Origin: Mammaliicoccus fleurettii
Lineage (GTDB): Bacteria; Bacillota; Bacilli; Staphylococcales; Staphylococcaceae
Reading direction: 5' to 3'
Assembly (NCBI RefSeq): GCF_003970575.1
Contig: NZ_RXWZ01000157.1
Coordinates: 1-64,000, forward strand
Length of the DNA: 64,000 nt
The notes beneath the pieces were generated by a model. That model saw only the letters and a list, made by a program, of their open reading frames with translations, was not told where the DNA came from and made no database searches. Positions 17,757 through 26,589 of the stretch are shown here, one piece after another. The position numbers and the translations under genes are program-made. How positions within the stretch are numbered: the stretch's first letter is position 1; each line of letters begins with the position of its first letter.

Positions 17757-17840
17757 TGACCAAGCCCCGAACCCAAGACCGGCAATCAACCCCAAACCCA
17801 AGCCCCGCACCCAGCACCTAACACCCACCTCCACTTCCTC
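17757..17840 (-). other. C-rich tract with a G-quadruplex motif on the minus strand
   Basis: This stretch is almost free of G on the plus strand and very rich in C, in sharp contrast to its AT-rich surroundings. On the minus strand 17812-17790 reads GGG-TGC-GGGG-CTT-GGG-TTT-GGGG: four G-runs with three-base loops, the canonical quadruplex pattern. Confidence 0.75.
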
Positions 17841-17845
17841 CATAC

Positions 17846-17882
17846 AAAAAAAGAGCTGGGACAATTTATCTGTCCCAGCTCT
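17846..17882 (-). terminator. terminator of the DHA2 transporter gene
   Basis: The arms AGAGCTGGGACA and TGTCCCAGCTCT are followed on the minus strand by a run of T. It is a GGGACA variant of the TGAGACAAAT terminator family. Confidence 0.92.
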
Positions 17883-17888
17883 TAACCC

Positions 17889-19298
17889 TTATTTACTGAA
17901 ATCTGGCTTTTTCACAAATAATGATGTGATAAGTCCTAATGCACCTACGACACTTATAAAGTAAAATACAAATCTTACTCCGTGTGCGATGATTTCTCGT
18001 TCGCCTAAATCACTAGACCCTCCAGTGACTTGTTGTTGGCCGATTGTGTATAGTGTAATTGCTAATGCTGTACCGGCTGAACCTGCTACTTGCATTAATG
18101 TGTTCATTGCTGCTGATCCATCTGCATATAACTGAGGTGGAAGTTGATTTAAGCCGTTTGTTTGTGCTGGCATCATTACCATTGTTACGCCTATAAATAA
18201 TACGATGAATAAACATAGAATGATCCAAACGGGTGTTGTTGCTGAAATGACGATTGTAAATCCTACACTTGCAATTAGTATTGCTAAAAATCCAGCTATA
18301 CCAAAGTATTTTGCACCGTATTTATCGAATAGTGATCCTATTACTGGTGATAATGCGAAGTTTGTAGCATTACCTGGTAATAACACTAGACCTGCTAATG
18401 CTGCTGATAATAGTAAACTTCCTTTTAAATAAATAGGTAATAAAATGGCAGTTGATAAAATAACAAGCATTAATAAGAAAATCATAATAATACCTAATGT
18501 AAACATCGGGTGTTTAAATACTGTTAAATTTATCATTGGTTCTTTCATTTTCGTTTGTCGTGTACTGAACAGAATTAAAGCTATTATAGCTATAAGTAAT
18601 GGTAACCATACAATTGGAGAAGTGATAGATATTTCTGCCATTGTACTTAAAGCATATATTAAACCTGCGAAACTGATTGTTGATAAAGCGATTGAGATAA
18701 AGTCAATTTTTGGTTTCGTGATTTCCGATACATTGCTTATGTTAATGAATGCAATGATTGCTAAAATAACATAAAATATTGCGCTAAACCAAAAAATGAA
18801 ATGCCAACTTAATGTTGTAATAATAATACCTGATAAAGTTGGACCAATAGCTGGTGCTAAAGTAATGACTAATCCCATAATTCCCATAACAACACCACGT
18901 TTGTTTATTGGAAAAATGTTAAGCATAACTGTCATCATAACAGGTAAGATAATACCCGTTCCTACAGCTTGTATCACACGACCAAGCATTAATACAGCAA
19001 ATATTGGTGAAAATGCTGCAAATAATGTACCAATAAATGAAATAATAAATCCACCTAATACAAGTTGTCTCGTTGTAAACCAACGTGTTAAATAGGCTGA
19101 GATTGGTACGAGTATAGCAAGGACTAATAAATAACCAGTCGTTAACCATTGAGCAGTTGGTGCATTTATATCAAAATCTTGCATTACGTTCGTTAAACCC
19201 ATGTTTAATGCTGTTTCTCCAAATAAACCAATAAAAGCACCTAACATTAATATTAGGGCCATCGTTTTTGGATTTTTGACTTGTACTTCTGCTATCAT
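17889..19298 (-). CDS. DHA2-family multidrug MFS transporter
   Basis: A 469-residue, 14-helix drug:H+ antiporter of the EmrB/QacA (DHA2) family. Recognisable parts are WLTTGYLLVLAILVPISAYL in helix 2, GRVIQAVGTGIILPVMMTV in helix 4, and the motif C-like LVITLAPAIGPTLSG in helix 5. It resembles LmrB/MdeA-type pumps, but no single homologue can be named, so no symbol is given. A perfect 9-bp-arm dyad lies about 30 bases upstream of the start and probably binds a repressor. No regulator gene is adjacent. Confidence 0.82.
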   Translation of the reverse strand: MIAEVQVKNPKTMALILMLGAFIGLFGETALNMGLTNVMQDFDINAPTAQWLTTGYLLVLAILVPISAYLTRWFTTRQLVLGGFIISFIGTLFAAFSPIFAVLMLGRVIQAVGTGIILPVMMTVMLNIFPINKRGVVMGIMGLVITLAPAIGPTLSGIIITTLSWHFIFWFSAIFYVILAIIAFINISNVSEITKPKIDFISIALSTISFAGLIYALSTMAEISITSPIVWLPLLIAIIALILFSTRQTKMKEPMINLTVFKHPMFTLGIIMIFLLMLVILSTAILLPIYLKGSLLLSAALAGLVLLPGNATNFALSPVIGSLFDKYGAKYFGIAGFLAILIASVGFTIVISATTPVWIILCLFIVLFIGVTMVMMPAQTNGLNQLPPQLYADGSAAMNTLMQVAGSAGTALAITLYTIGQQQVTGGSSDLGEREIIAHGVRFVFYFISVVGALGLITSLFVKKPDFSK

Positions 19299-19328
19299 AA
19301 TAAAATCTTTAATCTCCTTTTACTAGTG

Positions 19329-19349
19329 AATACACAATTGTTGTGTATT
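19329..19349. promoter_or_regulatory. palindromic operator before the DHA2 pump
   Basis: AATACACAA-TTG-TTGTGTATT is a perfect 21-bp palindrome, upstream of the pump's start codon. The remainder of this 308-bp gap, apart from the terminator at 19548, shows nothing I can assign. Confidence 0.65.
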
Positions 19350-19547
19350 AATATTTTGCTGAGAGCATATGCAACTAGCAAAAGCATAGTGATATTAGTA
19401 TTTGTATATATTTCTGTAACACTTGTTTTCAAAAATAACAACTTACTTACTTTAGCAGAATAACGCGTATATTGTCAACCAAGTTTACGAAAATAAAATG
19501 TTTAAAATAAGTTCATTAACAATCTAGTCATTAACTGCCAATATCAT

Positions 19548-19582
19548 AACAGGCTGAGACAATTAATTTGTCCCAGCCTGTT
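19548..19582. terminator. terminator of the TGAGACAAAT family
   Basis: The arms AACAGGCTGAGACAA and TTGTCCCAGCCTGTT contain one A-C mismatch inside the shared core. It serves the quinone reductase-like gene on the minus strand. Confidence 0.88.
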
Positions 19583-19606
19583 AAAATTATTTATTAAAGT
19601 AAACTT

Positions 19607-20593
19607 TTATGATTGCATATTAACGATTATTTTCCCTCTAACATGACGTTTTTTTAATTCTTTTAGACCAGCAGGTAAATCGTCTTTTGAAAGTATTTTA
19701 CTAACCATTGGATCAAGAAAACCTTGTGCAACTTTTTGTAACATTTCATTAGTCATGAAAGATAAGTTTTGTTTAGCTTTTAACGTACCTGCTGAATAAG
19801 CTGCTCCTAATGCAACTTCGTGTATTGAAGGCGAAAGAGAAAATGGTTTGACATTAGTTAAGTCAGGTGCACCCGCGATATATGCTAGTTGTCCTGAAAA
19901 AGCTAATCTATCTAAATCTTTTGTCGCTTCATCTTTACTTATAGTATTAAATATTAAATCTACACCATTTCCATCTGTTTCTTCTTTAATGCGTTCTGTA
20001 ACACTTTCAGTTTTATAATCAATTACTACATCTGCACCTAGTTCTTTTAACCAAGCATGATTATTCTGTGAAGCAGTAGTTATGACTTTTAAACCTAATT
20101 CTTTCGCCAGTTGAATAGCGAAACCGCCAACTCCGCCAGCTCCACCATGAATCAATATATTTTTCTTTTGAAAAGTATTTAATTTTTGATAAATAGTTTG
20201 GTATGCAGTTAAACCCGCACACAATATTGCAGCAGCTTGATCAAAAGAAACATTTTCAGGTATTTTAGCTGCAGTATTAGCGTCCACAGCAGTGTATTCT
20301 GTGAAGCTTCCTTTTTTATTTAAATCCATGTGACAAGCAATAGCATCACCAATTTTAAAGTTTGTAACGTTATCGCCAACTTCAGTAACTACTCCAGCTA
20401 CGTCAACGCCAGCGTAGTGAGGGTAAGACCAATTTTTGTTTCCAGAAGACTCAATTACCTGATAATCAACAGGATTAAGTGCTGTACTCATTACTTTAAT
20501 TACGATTTGTCCATTTTCAGCATGAACATCTGGGATATCACCCCAAAACATTTTATCTATGTCTCCGGCTGATTCTATTAACCATGCTTTCAT
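19607..20593 (-). CDS. zinc-independent alcohol dehydrogenase / quinone oxidoreductase-like protein
   Basis: A 328-residue MDR-superfamily oxidoreductase. The GroES-like N-terminal domain contains ALNPVDYQV, HYAGVDVAGVVTEVG and GDAIACH. The Rossmann domain has the NADPH loop HGGAGGVGGFAIQLAKELG around residues 150-168. Zinc ligands are absent, as in quinone reductases and enoyl-acid reductases. It is a single gene with a GGAGGGAAT site. The MarR gene beyond a 176-bp gap on the same strand might regulate it. The exact substrate is unknown. Confidence 0.82.
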   Translation of the reverse strand: MKAWLIESAGDIDKMFWGDIPDVHAENGQIVIKVMSTALNPVDYQVIESSGNKNWSYPHYAGVDVAGVVTEVGDNVTNFKIGDAIACHMDLNKKGSFTEYTAVDANTAAKIPENVSFDQAAAILCAGLTAYQTIYQKLNTFQKKNILIHGGAGGVGGFAIQLAKELGLKVITTASQNNHAWLKELGADVVIDYKTESVTERIKEETDGNGVDLIFNTISKDEATKDLDRLAFSGQLAYIAGAPDLTNVKPFSLSPSIHEVALGAAYSAGTLKAKQNLSFMTNEMLQKVAQGFLDPMVSKILSKDDLPAGLKELKKRHVRGKIIVNMQS

Positions 20594-20769
20594 AAATTAA
20601 TTCCCTCCAATTTAATAATCATCTTGTGAATAAGTAAGTTCATAATTATCGTAGCACCAAATAAAAATATTAAGAAGTAGGCACTTTTAGGTAACTAAGT
20701 AGACATTTGAAACAATAATATAGTCATTTATATAAGCTGCCGTCTTTTTAGTTTCTGCAAATACTAGGC

Positions 20770-21213
20770 TTAAGAATTCTCTATATCCCAATCCATCTTC
20801 AATATGTCTCTTAATTTATCTACGTTTTCTTTGCCAATTGCTGTGTTGAGCTGCTCTTCTATTATTTTTTTGTGTTGTTTACTTTCTAAGAAGCATGATT
20901 CACCGAGCGCTGTTAGTTGGATGGATTTTTCTTTTTTATTACCGTCTACGTCTTGAATATCGACGAGTCCTTTTTGGTTTAATTGTTTCACGAATTTGTG
21001 TACGGCTTGTCTTGATATTGTTACATGTTGAGTGATGTAAGCTATGTTTCGTTTATGTTTATATATTTTAGCCATAATATACCATTCTGAACTAGAGATG
21101 TGTATGTCGTGTGTCTCATTCCACATTTTTTCGATATGTGTACGGACTATGCCATGGCGTTCACTCAATACATCAAATAAATCTAAGTCTTGTAATTCAT
21201 TATTAGATATCAA
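20770..21213 (-). CDS. MarR-family regulator
   Basis: A 147-residue winged-helix protein. The HTH is around residues 55-80 (IAYITQHVTISRQAVHKFVKQLNQKGLV), followed by the wing (DIQDVDGNKKEKSIQLTALG). One cysteine is present (CFLES, near 106). It starts nine bases after the end of the arylamine acetyltransferase gene on the same strand, so it is probably co-transcribed with it. The neighbouring NAD(P)H oxidoreductase is a possible target. The ligand is unknown. Confidence 0.82.
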   Translation of the reverse strand: MISNNELQDLDLFDVLSERHGIVRTHIEKMWNETHDIHISSSEWYIMAKIYKHKRNIAYITQHVTISRQAVHKFVKQLNQKGLVDIQDVDGNKKEKSIQLTALGESCFLESKQHKKIIEEQLNTAIGKENVDKLRDILKMDWDIENS

Positions 21214-21222
21214 ATTTGTTCC

Positions 21223-22008
21223 TCAACTTTCTAATATAGTGATCTTCTCATCTATTCCAAAATATTTTTTTAATAGAAATTTATAATTATCATGTGTGAC
21301 GGCTTCTTTTTGTTTATCATTTTGGGTCGTGATTGTTAAATGTTCGTTAGACATACTTACTCTACCATATTGTTTAGGAATTGTAATAATTAACTTTTGA
21401 ACAAATATCGAATTTGGATTATGTTCGTTAAAGTCTAAATGCTCAATGAAAAAGTCCCATTCTCTAGGTATATCATTTGTCTTGTATGAAGTACGCCAAT
21501 GGTTTTGAGCTATTTGTTTTTGAAGATGTATAACGCCTGAATCATCTAAAATGGCACAATAATTTCCGTTAGTGTCATTAATAATATGCACGTCATCTTG
21601 ACTTGAAACAGGGATAGCTTCGGTTGGTAAATCTCCAAACCCGACATCTGCTATATAAGATTTATCTAAATGAACGAGTGTAGTCATATGTGAACCATCT
21701 CTACTCCAACTATCATCTGGTGTATGGACTGTACCTGATATTCGATCTAATTCAAAGCCTTTTTCTGTTAAATAATGTTGAAATAGGGTGTTCATTTCAT
21801 AACAAAAGCCACCACGATGTTGATGGACTATTTTGTTGAATAAATCATTAATATCTACAGAAATAGGTGTTTCATTCTGTACACTTATATTTTCAAAGGG
21901 AACGGTGTACATAAATCTTTTAATATAATGGTTTAAACTTTCGAGATTTATTTTATTAAACTTATTAGTATCTATTTTTAAATAATTTTCAAATTGTTGA
22001 ATGTCCAA
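21223..22008 (-). CDS. arylamine N-acetyltransferase
   Basis: A 261-residue NAT-family enzyme that would transfer acetyl or another acyl group from CoA to aromatic amines or hydrazines. The catalytic triad is visible: cysteine in RGGFCYEMN (about residue 69), histidine in SHMTTLV (about 107) and aspartate in DVGFGD (about 122). The N-terminal VPFENISV is typical. GGAGGTACTACTTT precedes the ATG. It shares a minus-strand transcript with the MarR gene. It is shorter by a few residues than the usual 270-280. Confidence 0.85.
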   Translation of the reverse strand: MDIQQFENYLKIDTNKFNKINLESLNHYIKRFMYTVPFENISVQNETPISVDINDLFNKIVHQHRGGFCYEMNTLFQHYLTEKGFELDRISGTVHTPDDSWSRDGSHMTTLVHLDKSYIADVGFGDLPTEAIPVSSQDDVHIINDTNGNYCAILDDSGVIHLQKQIAQNHWRTSYKTNDIPREWDFFIEHLDFNEHNPNSIFVQKLIITIPKQYGRVSMSNEHLTITTQNDKQKEAVTHDNYKFLLKKYFGIDEKITILES

Positions 22009-22119
22009 AGTAGTACCTCCATTAAATTTGTCAATTCTATTATAAGGGATATATGCATAGAATATGTTAATATAAAATTGATATTATACGGTTACATTAT
22101 AGAAAGCTAGGTAATGCAT

Positions 22120-22935
22120 ATGAGAATTGGTGCTATTTCAGATTTGCATATAGATAGAAGTAAAGATTATTATCCGCAAGATTTTGAATACATTTTAACG
22201 AACGAAATTAAACGTCTGAATTTGGATATGTTACTCATTGCGGGAGATGTTTCAAATCATTATTTACAAACGGTTCAATTTGTTCAAAATGTAAAACACC
22301 ATTCAAATATAGATGTCTTGTTTATCCCTGGTAATCATGATTATTGGAAAAGTGAACAAGATGATAAATCTTCTTATGAAATTTTTGAACATTATAAGTC
22401 GCAACCTGAGAGTATTATTGGTAATCCATATATTATCAATGATGATTGGGCAATTGTAGGCCATAGTGGTTGGTACGATTATAGCTTTGCAGACCATGAA
22501 AAGTTTAGTCTAGAAAGATTAGAACGAAGAAAATATTATGGCTCAACGTGGTTAGATAAAGAACATATAGATTGGGGAAAATCTGATCTAGAAATGTCTA
22601 AGTTAGCAGCAACCTCTGTTAAAAATGATTTAGAACAAGTAAAAGATAAAAATATTATTTTGATGACACATATCGTTACACATAAAAGATTTGCAGTACC
22701 AATGCCACATAGAATATTTGATTATTTTAATGCGTTTATAGGCACTTCTGACTTTGACCAATTTTATGAAACATATCCAATCAAGTATAGTATTATGGGG
22801 CACGTTCATTTTCGAAGTATAATAGAAGAAAGTGGCGTTCAGTATATATGTCCATGTTTAGGATATCAAAGAGAGTGGAGAACACAAGATTTGGAAACAG
22901 AGATGAAGCATACTATACAAATTATTGAAATATAA
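22120..22935 (+). CDS. calcineurin-like metallophosphoesterase
   Basis: A 271-residue cytoplasmic phosphoesterase with the five metal motifs of the family in order: SDLHID at the start, GDVSNH (about residue 45), GNHDYW (about 73), MTHIVTH (about 185) and GHVH (about 228). Two ATGs are possible. The AAGCTAGGT site is too close to the first (22114), so 22120 is used. It is divergent from the acetyltransferase and followed by a small membrane protein gene 43 bases on. The substrate (nucleotide, phosphodiester or protein) cannot be told. Confidence 0.82.
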   Translation: MRIGAISDLHIDRSKDYYPQDFEYILTNEIKRLNLDMLLIAGDVSNHYLQTVQFVQNVKHHSNIDVLFIPGNHDYWKSEQDDKSSYEIFEHYKSQPESIIGNPYIINDDWAIVGHSGWYDYSFADHEKFSLERLERRKYYGSTWLDKEHIDWGKSDLEMSKLAATSVKNDLEQVKDKNIILMTHIVTHKRFAVPMPHRIFDYFNAFIGTSDFDQFYETYPIKYSIMGHVHFRSIIEESGVQYICPCLGYQREWRTQDLETEMKHTIQIIEI

Positions 22936-22978
22936 AAACATACTTCAAAGAATTTAAATGATTAAAATAGGTGATAAG

Positions 22979-23428
22979 ATGAAAAAGTATATATCATTAT
23001 TTGTCATAGCAGGAATTGTACATTCACTGTTCTCGTTATATTGGGGATTTGGTGGAGAAGCAGGGTTAACAACAGTAGGTACTTGGGTATTTACATTAAG
23101 TGCAAATTACGGAATTTGGATAAATATAGCGTTATTAATCGTTGCAGTAGTTAAATTTTTAGCAACAATCATGCCACTGACCTTAACAAATCATTTCGAT
23201 AAAAGAATATATTACGTATCTTTAGTCGGTAGTGTAGTACTTATATTGTATGGCGGTTTAAATACATTAATAGGTTGGCTAAAAATGTTTAAAATAATAG
23301 AAATTCATAACTATTACACAGCATTTGGACAAGCATTCGTCTGGGACCCATTGTTCTTATTATGGGGAATAGGGTTGTTTGGATATGTGAAGATGCTAAA
23401 AAAGAGCAAAAGGAATAATGTTGTATGA
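22979..23428 (+). CDS. small membrane protein, DUF3995-like
   Basis: A 149-residue protein with four predicted membrane helices (about residues 5-22, 45-70, 77-100 and 122-140) and short loops. The layout, with WGFGG in the first loop and a final WGIGLFGYV helix, fits the DUF3995 family as I recall it. The frame is open from 22958, but AGGTGAT at 22968-22974 directs the start to 22979. It probably shares a transcript with the phosphoesterase gene. Function unknown. Confidence 0.65.
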   Translation: MKKYISLFVIAGIVHSLFSLYWGFGGEAGLTTVGTWVFTLSANYGIWINIALLIVAVVKFLATIMPLTLTNHFDKRIYYVSLVGSVVLILYGGLNTLIGWLKMFKIIEIHNYYTAFGQAFVWDPLFLLWGIGLFGYVKMLKKSKRNNVV

Positions 23429-23483
23429 AGCGGTTAGTCAGATAGTTTGAATCAGGAACATATTGGTAAATACTTAGATTAAA

Positions 23484-23514
23484 CGCACGAAGACTTTCGA
23501 GATATCGTGCGATT
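23484..23514 (-). repeat. single unit of the 51-bp (W) repeat family
   Basis: CGCACGA and TCGTGCG arms enclose AGACTTTCGAGATA. This is the reverse complement of the hairpin repeated five times at 59240-59482. It stands alone here, upstream of a terminator. Confidence 0.75.
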
Positions 23515-23560
23515 CGGCTCGTAAAACAGCAAACTACAATATCTCAATTATACTTACTAG

Positions 23561-23598
23561 CACCCTCAATCTGGATTTTTTCGGATTGAGGGTGTTTT
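23561..23598 (+). terminator. terminator of the phosphoesterase-DUF3995 pair
   Basis: The arms CACCCTCAATC and GATTGAGGGTG around a T-rich loop are followed by TTTT. Confidence 0.92.
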
Positions 23599-23674
23599 AT
23601 TTATTTTTTTTATAGTGCTATAATTAGCAAGACTAAAATTAGTTGATTATTGTCTTATAGAAAGGAATGGATAT

Positions 23675-24724
23675 ATGTTCTTAGCTTGGAATGAAATGAG
23701 AAGAAATAAGATAAAGTTCGGGCTTATTATTGGCGTTCTGATTATGATTAGCTACCTGCTGTTCTTATTATCAGGGCTGGCAAATGGCTTGATGAATATG
23801 AATAGGGAAGCGATTGATATTTGGAAGGCAGATGCAATTGTCTTAAATAAAGATGCCAATCAAACGGTTGCGCAATCTTCTGTTAATACTGACGATATCA
23901 ATGGAAAATTCGATAAAAGTGAAGGTTTAAAACAAACAGCTGTTATTGCAACTGATGGGAAATTAAAAGAAAATGCTACTGTATTTGGAATTGATGCTAA
24001 AGGTTTCCTTATGCCTAAGCTAGAAGATGGAAAATTTTTCAAGAAAAATAATGAAGTAGTAGCAGATCATACTTTGAAGACAAAAGGTTTCAAAATAGGA
24101 GATGAATTATCACTTTCGAATAGTGATGAGAAATTAAAAATAGTAGGATTCTCAGAAAGTTCTAAATTTAATGCATCACCTGTATTGTTTACGAATGATG
24201 AAACAATTAGCAAATTAAATCCCATGTTTAAAGGGGATAAAATCAATGCACTTGTAGTTAAAGATAAAAATTGGAAAGATGCGCAATTAAATAAAGATTT
24301 AGAAGTGATTGAAATAGAAGATTTTGTTACTAAATTACCTGGTTATCAAGCTCAGAATTTAACGTTAACATTTATGATTGTCTTTCTATTTGCTATATCC
24401 GCAATGGTTATAGGTATTTTCTTGTACATAATTACATTACAAAAGAGAAACTTATTTGGCGTATTAAAAGCACAAGGATTAACGAATGGCTTCTTAGCAA
24501 AATCGGTTATGAGTCAAACAATTATTATTGCTTTAATAGGTACATTGATAGGCTTTGGCTTAACAGTTTTAACGGGTGCCTTTTTACCTGAAGCAGTGCC
24601 GATTAAATTTGATTATTTAACGATGTCTATATACGGAATTGTATTAATATTAGTAGCAATTTTAGGAAGTTTATTCTCGGTATTAAGTATTAGAAAAGTA
24701 GAACCACTGAAGGTAATAGGTTAG
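23675..24724 (+). CDS. FtsX-like ABC transporter permease (HrtB/MacB type)
   Basis: A 349-residue permease. One N-terminal helix (about residues 15-37) is followed by an extracytoplasmic domain of about 190 residues. Three C-terminal helices (about 233-255, 283-305 and 318-342) and the final RKVEPLKVIG complete the FtsX/MacB-like topology shared with heme exporter HrtB. The ATPase gene follows 12 bases downstream with its own GGAGG. There is no HssRS two-component system alongside, so the heme-export role of HrtAB should not be assumed. Confidence 0.82.
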   Translation: MFLAWNEMRRNKIKFGLIIGVLIMISYLLFLLSGLANGLMNMNREAIDIWKADAIVLNKDANQTVAQSSVNTDDINGKFDKSEGLKQTAVIATDGKLKENATVFGIDAKGFLMPKLEDGKFFKKNNEVVADHTLKTKGFKIGDELSLSNSDEKLKIVGFSESSKFNASPVLFTNDETISKLNPMFKGDKINALVVKDKNWKDAQLNKDLEVIEIEDFVTKLPGYQAQNLTLTFMIVFLFAISAMVIGIFLYIITLQKRNLFGVLKAQGLTNGFLAKSVMSQTIIIALIGTLIGFGLTVLTGAFLPEAVPIKFDYLTMSIYGIVLILVAILGSLFSVLSIRKVEPLKVIG

Positions 24725-24736
24725 GAGGAGCTTGTC

Positions 24737-25399
24737 ATGTTAACATTTGAAAATGTAAGTAAATCATTTAAAGACGGTAATAGAACAATTGAAGCTGTAA
24801 AAGCGACAAATTTTAATTTAGAAAAAGGCGAGCTCGTAGCTATTATTGGGCCATCAGGTTCTGGAAAGAGTACACTTTTAACGATGGCTGGCGCATTACA
24901 ATTACCATCAGAAGGCATGATATCGTTAAATGGACAAGAAATTAATCAATTTAATGAAAAACAACTTTCTAAACTGAGATTAAAAGAAATCGGTTTTATA
25001 TTACAAACTAGCAATTTAATCCCTTTTCTAACTGTACAACAACAATTTGAGTTACTTAAAAAAGTAAAAAAAGATGTGATGAATAAAGAAGAGCATTCAA
25101 GGCTATTAAAACAACTTGGACTAGATAACATATTAACGCAATTACCAAATGAAATATCAGGTGGACAAAAACAAAGAGTAGCCATTGCAAAAGCGTTATA
25201 TACCAATCCTTCAATTATACTCGCAGACGAACCAACAGCTTCATTAGATACGGAAAATGCAATAGAAGTAATGGAAATATTAAAAAAAGAAACTAAAGAA
25301 CTTAATAAATTGTGTATTATTGTGACACATGATCAAAGATTAACAACATATTGTGATAAAGTCTTTAAAATGGTCGATGGAGAATTAAAAGAACAATAA
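24737..25399 (+). CDS. ABC transporter ATP-binding protein (HrtA/MacB type)
   Basis: A 220-residue ATPase with Walker A GPSGSGKST (residues 37-45), Q-loop FILQTSNL, signature ISGGQKQR (about 137-144), Walker B ILADEPTASLD and the switch histidine in VTHDQR. The LxxLxLxxIGFILQ region is typical of the LolD/MacB/HrtA group. It works with the FtsX-like permease just upstream. GGAGGAGC precedes the ATG. The exported compound is unknown. Confidence 0.88.
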   Translation: MLTFENVSKSFKDGNRTIEAVKATNFNLEKGELVAIIGPSGSGKSTLLTMAGALQLPSEGMISLNGQEINQFNEKQLSKLRLKEIGFILQTSNLIPFLTVQQQFELLKKVKKDVMNKEEHSRLLKQLGLDNILTQLPNEISGGQKQRVAIAKALYTNPSIILADEPTASLDTENAIEVMEILKKETKELNKLCIIVTHDQRLTTYCDKVFKMVDGELKEQ

Positions 25400-25400
25400 T

Positions 25401-25459
25401 AAAAGCAGTAGAAGAATGTTGGACAAGTTTGTTGTCTTTGCATCTTCTACTGCTTTTAA
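25401..25459. terminator. bidirectional terminator
   Basis: The arms AAAAGCAGTAGAAGA and TCTTCTACTGCTTTT flank a 26-base loop. It ends both the ABC operon and the converging nucleoside hydrolase gene. Confidence 0.9.
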
Positions 25460-25467
25460 TTTTATGA

Positions 25468-26409
25468 TTATTGATAGCTTCGTAATGCTTGTTCCATAAT
25501 GTCCCATGCTAAATCAACATCTACTTCTGTAGCGAATTTTGCATTAGGTTCTTTTTGATACGTATTATTCAAATCGACTGACATTGTTCCATATGTTAAC
25601 GCACTATCTGTTTCGATTTGGATATATGTGTTTTGTAATGTAAATATTTCTGGATTTAATAAATATAATATTGTACAAGCGTCATGAATAGGACCGCCAT
25701 CCATATCGAATTGTTCTTTGTACGTTGATTTGAAGAATTTCAATAATTCCACGACAAAATCTGATACTTTATTATCTATTTTGTTAAAGCGATTGATTAC
25801 AGCATCGTCTGCTAATAACTGGTGCGTTACATCTAAACTAAAGACTACAACTGGAATGCCACTTTTAAATACTTTTTTAGCGGATTCTGCATCTACCCAA
25901 ACATTAAATTCTGCAGTTGGTGTCCAATTTCCGAATGTACCACCACCCATAATAACAATTTCTTGTATATTGTCTGCTATTTTAGGTTCTTGAATCAGTG
26001 CCATTGCAATATTTGTTAGTGGACCTGTTGCTACTAAAGTAATAGGTTCATTACTTTGCAATACTTGATCAATTATAACGTTTACGCCATGCTCGTTTGT
26101 TTCTTTTAAATTTGGCACTTTCGGTAATTGAGGACCATCTAAACCACTTTCTCCATGAATACTTTCTGCAAATGCTGCTTCCTTGATTAAAGGTCTATCA
26201 GCTCCTGTTGAAACAGGTATATCCCCTCGATTTATAATATCTAACACATTTAATGCATTTCTTGTATTTTTATCAACTGATTGATTTCCTGCAACAGTTG
26301 TAACAGCTAATATATCTAATGAGCTTGACTTGGCACCAGCTATTATTAATGCAATCGCATCGTCGTGACCTGGATCACAATCCATGATGATTTTTCTATT
26401 TTGTACCAT
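25468..26409 (-). CDS. nucleoside hydrolase (IunH family)
   Basis: A 313-residue enzyme that hydrolyses ribonucleosides to base and ribose for salvage. The calcium site DCDPGHDDA is at residues 10-18. It is followed by the conserved VAGN, the central VATGPLTNIA, and the histidine/aspartate of GGPIHDACTI (about residue 236). The preference (pyrimidine or purine/inosine) cannot be decided. GGACGTGGTTGA precedes the start. A cre-like sequence lies about 45 bases upstream on the same strand (26451-26465, two mismatches), so catabolite control is possible. Confidence 0.88.
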   Translation of the reverse strand: MVQNRKIIMDCDPGHDDAIALIIAGAKSSSLDILAVTTVAGNQSVDKNTRNALNVLDIINRGDIPVSTGADRPLIKEAAFAESIHGESGLDGPQLPKVPNLKETNEHGVNVIIDQVLQSNEPITLVATGPLTNIAMALIQEPKIADNIQEIVIMGGGTFGNWTPTAEFNVWVDAESAKKVFKSGIPVVVFSLDVTHQLLADDAVINRFNKIDNKVSDFVVELLKFFKSTYKEQFDMDGGPIHDACTILYLLNPEIFTLQNTYIQIETDSALTYGTMSVDLNNTYQKEPNAKFATEVDVDLAWDIMEQALRSYQ

Positions 26410-26518
26410 TCAACCACGTCCTTTTTTAATAATTTCATCTTATTCATTATACTAAAGCGGTTTCATGTTAACAAAATAAACGCGTTATAGAATAATGTAG
26501 GCTAATTAAAAATAAGTC

Positions 26519-26572
26519 TTGTCTTTTAATAAATTAGAGTATATAATTTTAAATCGTAACAGTTACTATTTA
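26519..26572 (+). promoter_or_regulatory. adcA promoter with Zur box
   Basis: TTGTCT (26519-26524), 17 bases, TATAAT (26542-26547). The palindrome TAAATCGTAAC-A-GTTACTATTTA (26550-26572) follows at once and has a single arm mismatch. It fits the staphylococcal Zur consensus and would block transcription when zinc is plentiful. Confidence 0.88.
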
Positions 26573-26589
26573 TAAAAGGAGTGTACAAG

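Noticed and set aside
17480-17785. 101-residue minus-strand ORF with 13-residue repeats
   Set aside because: It is array V plus the C-rich tract and proP terminator read in one frame. No SD.
23675-25399. HrtAB heme exporter
   Set aside because: The family is right, but there is no HssRS system or heme-specific feature; a general FtsX-type ABC pair is safer.
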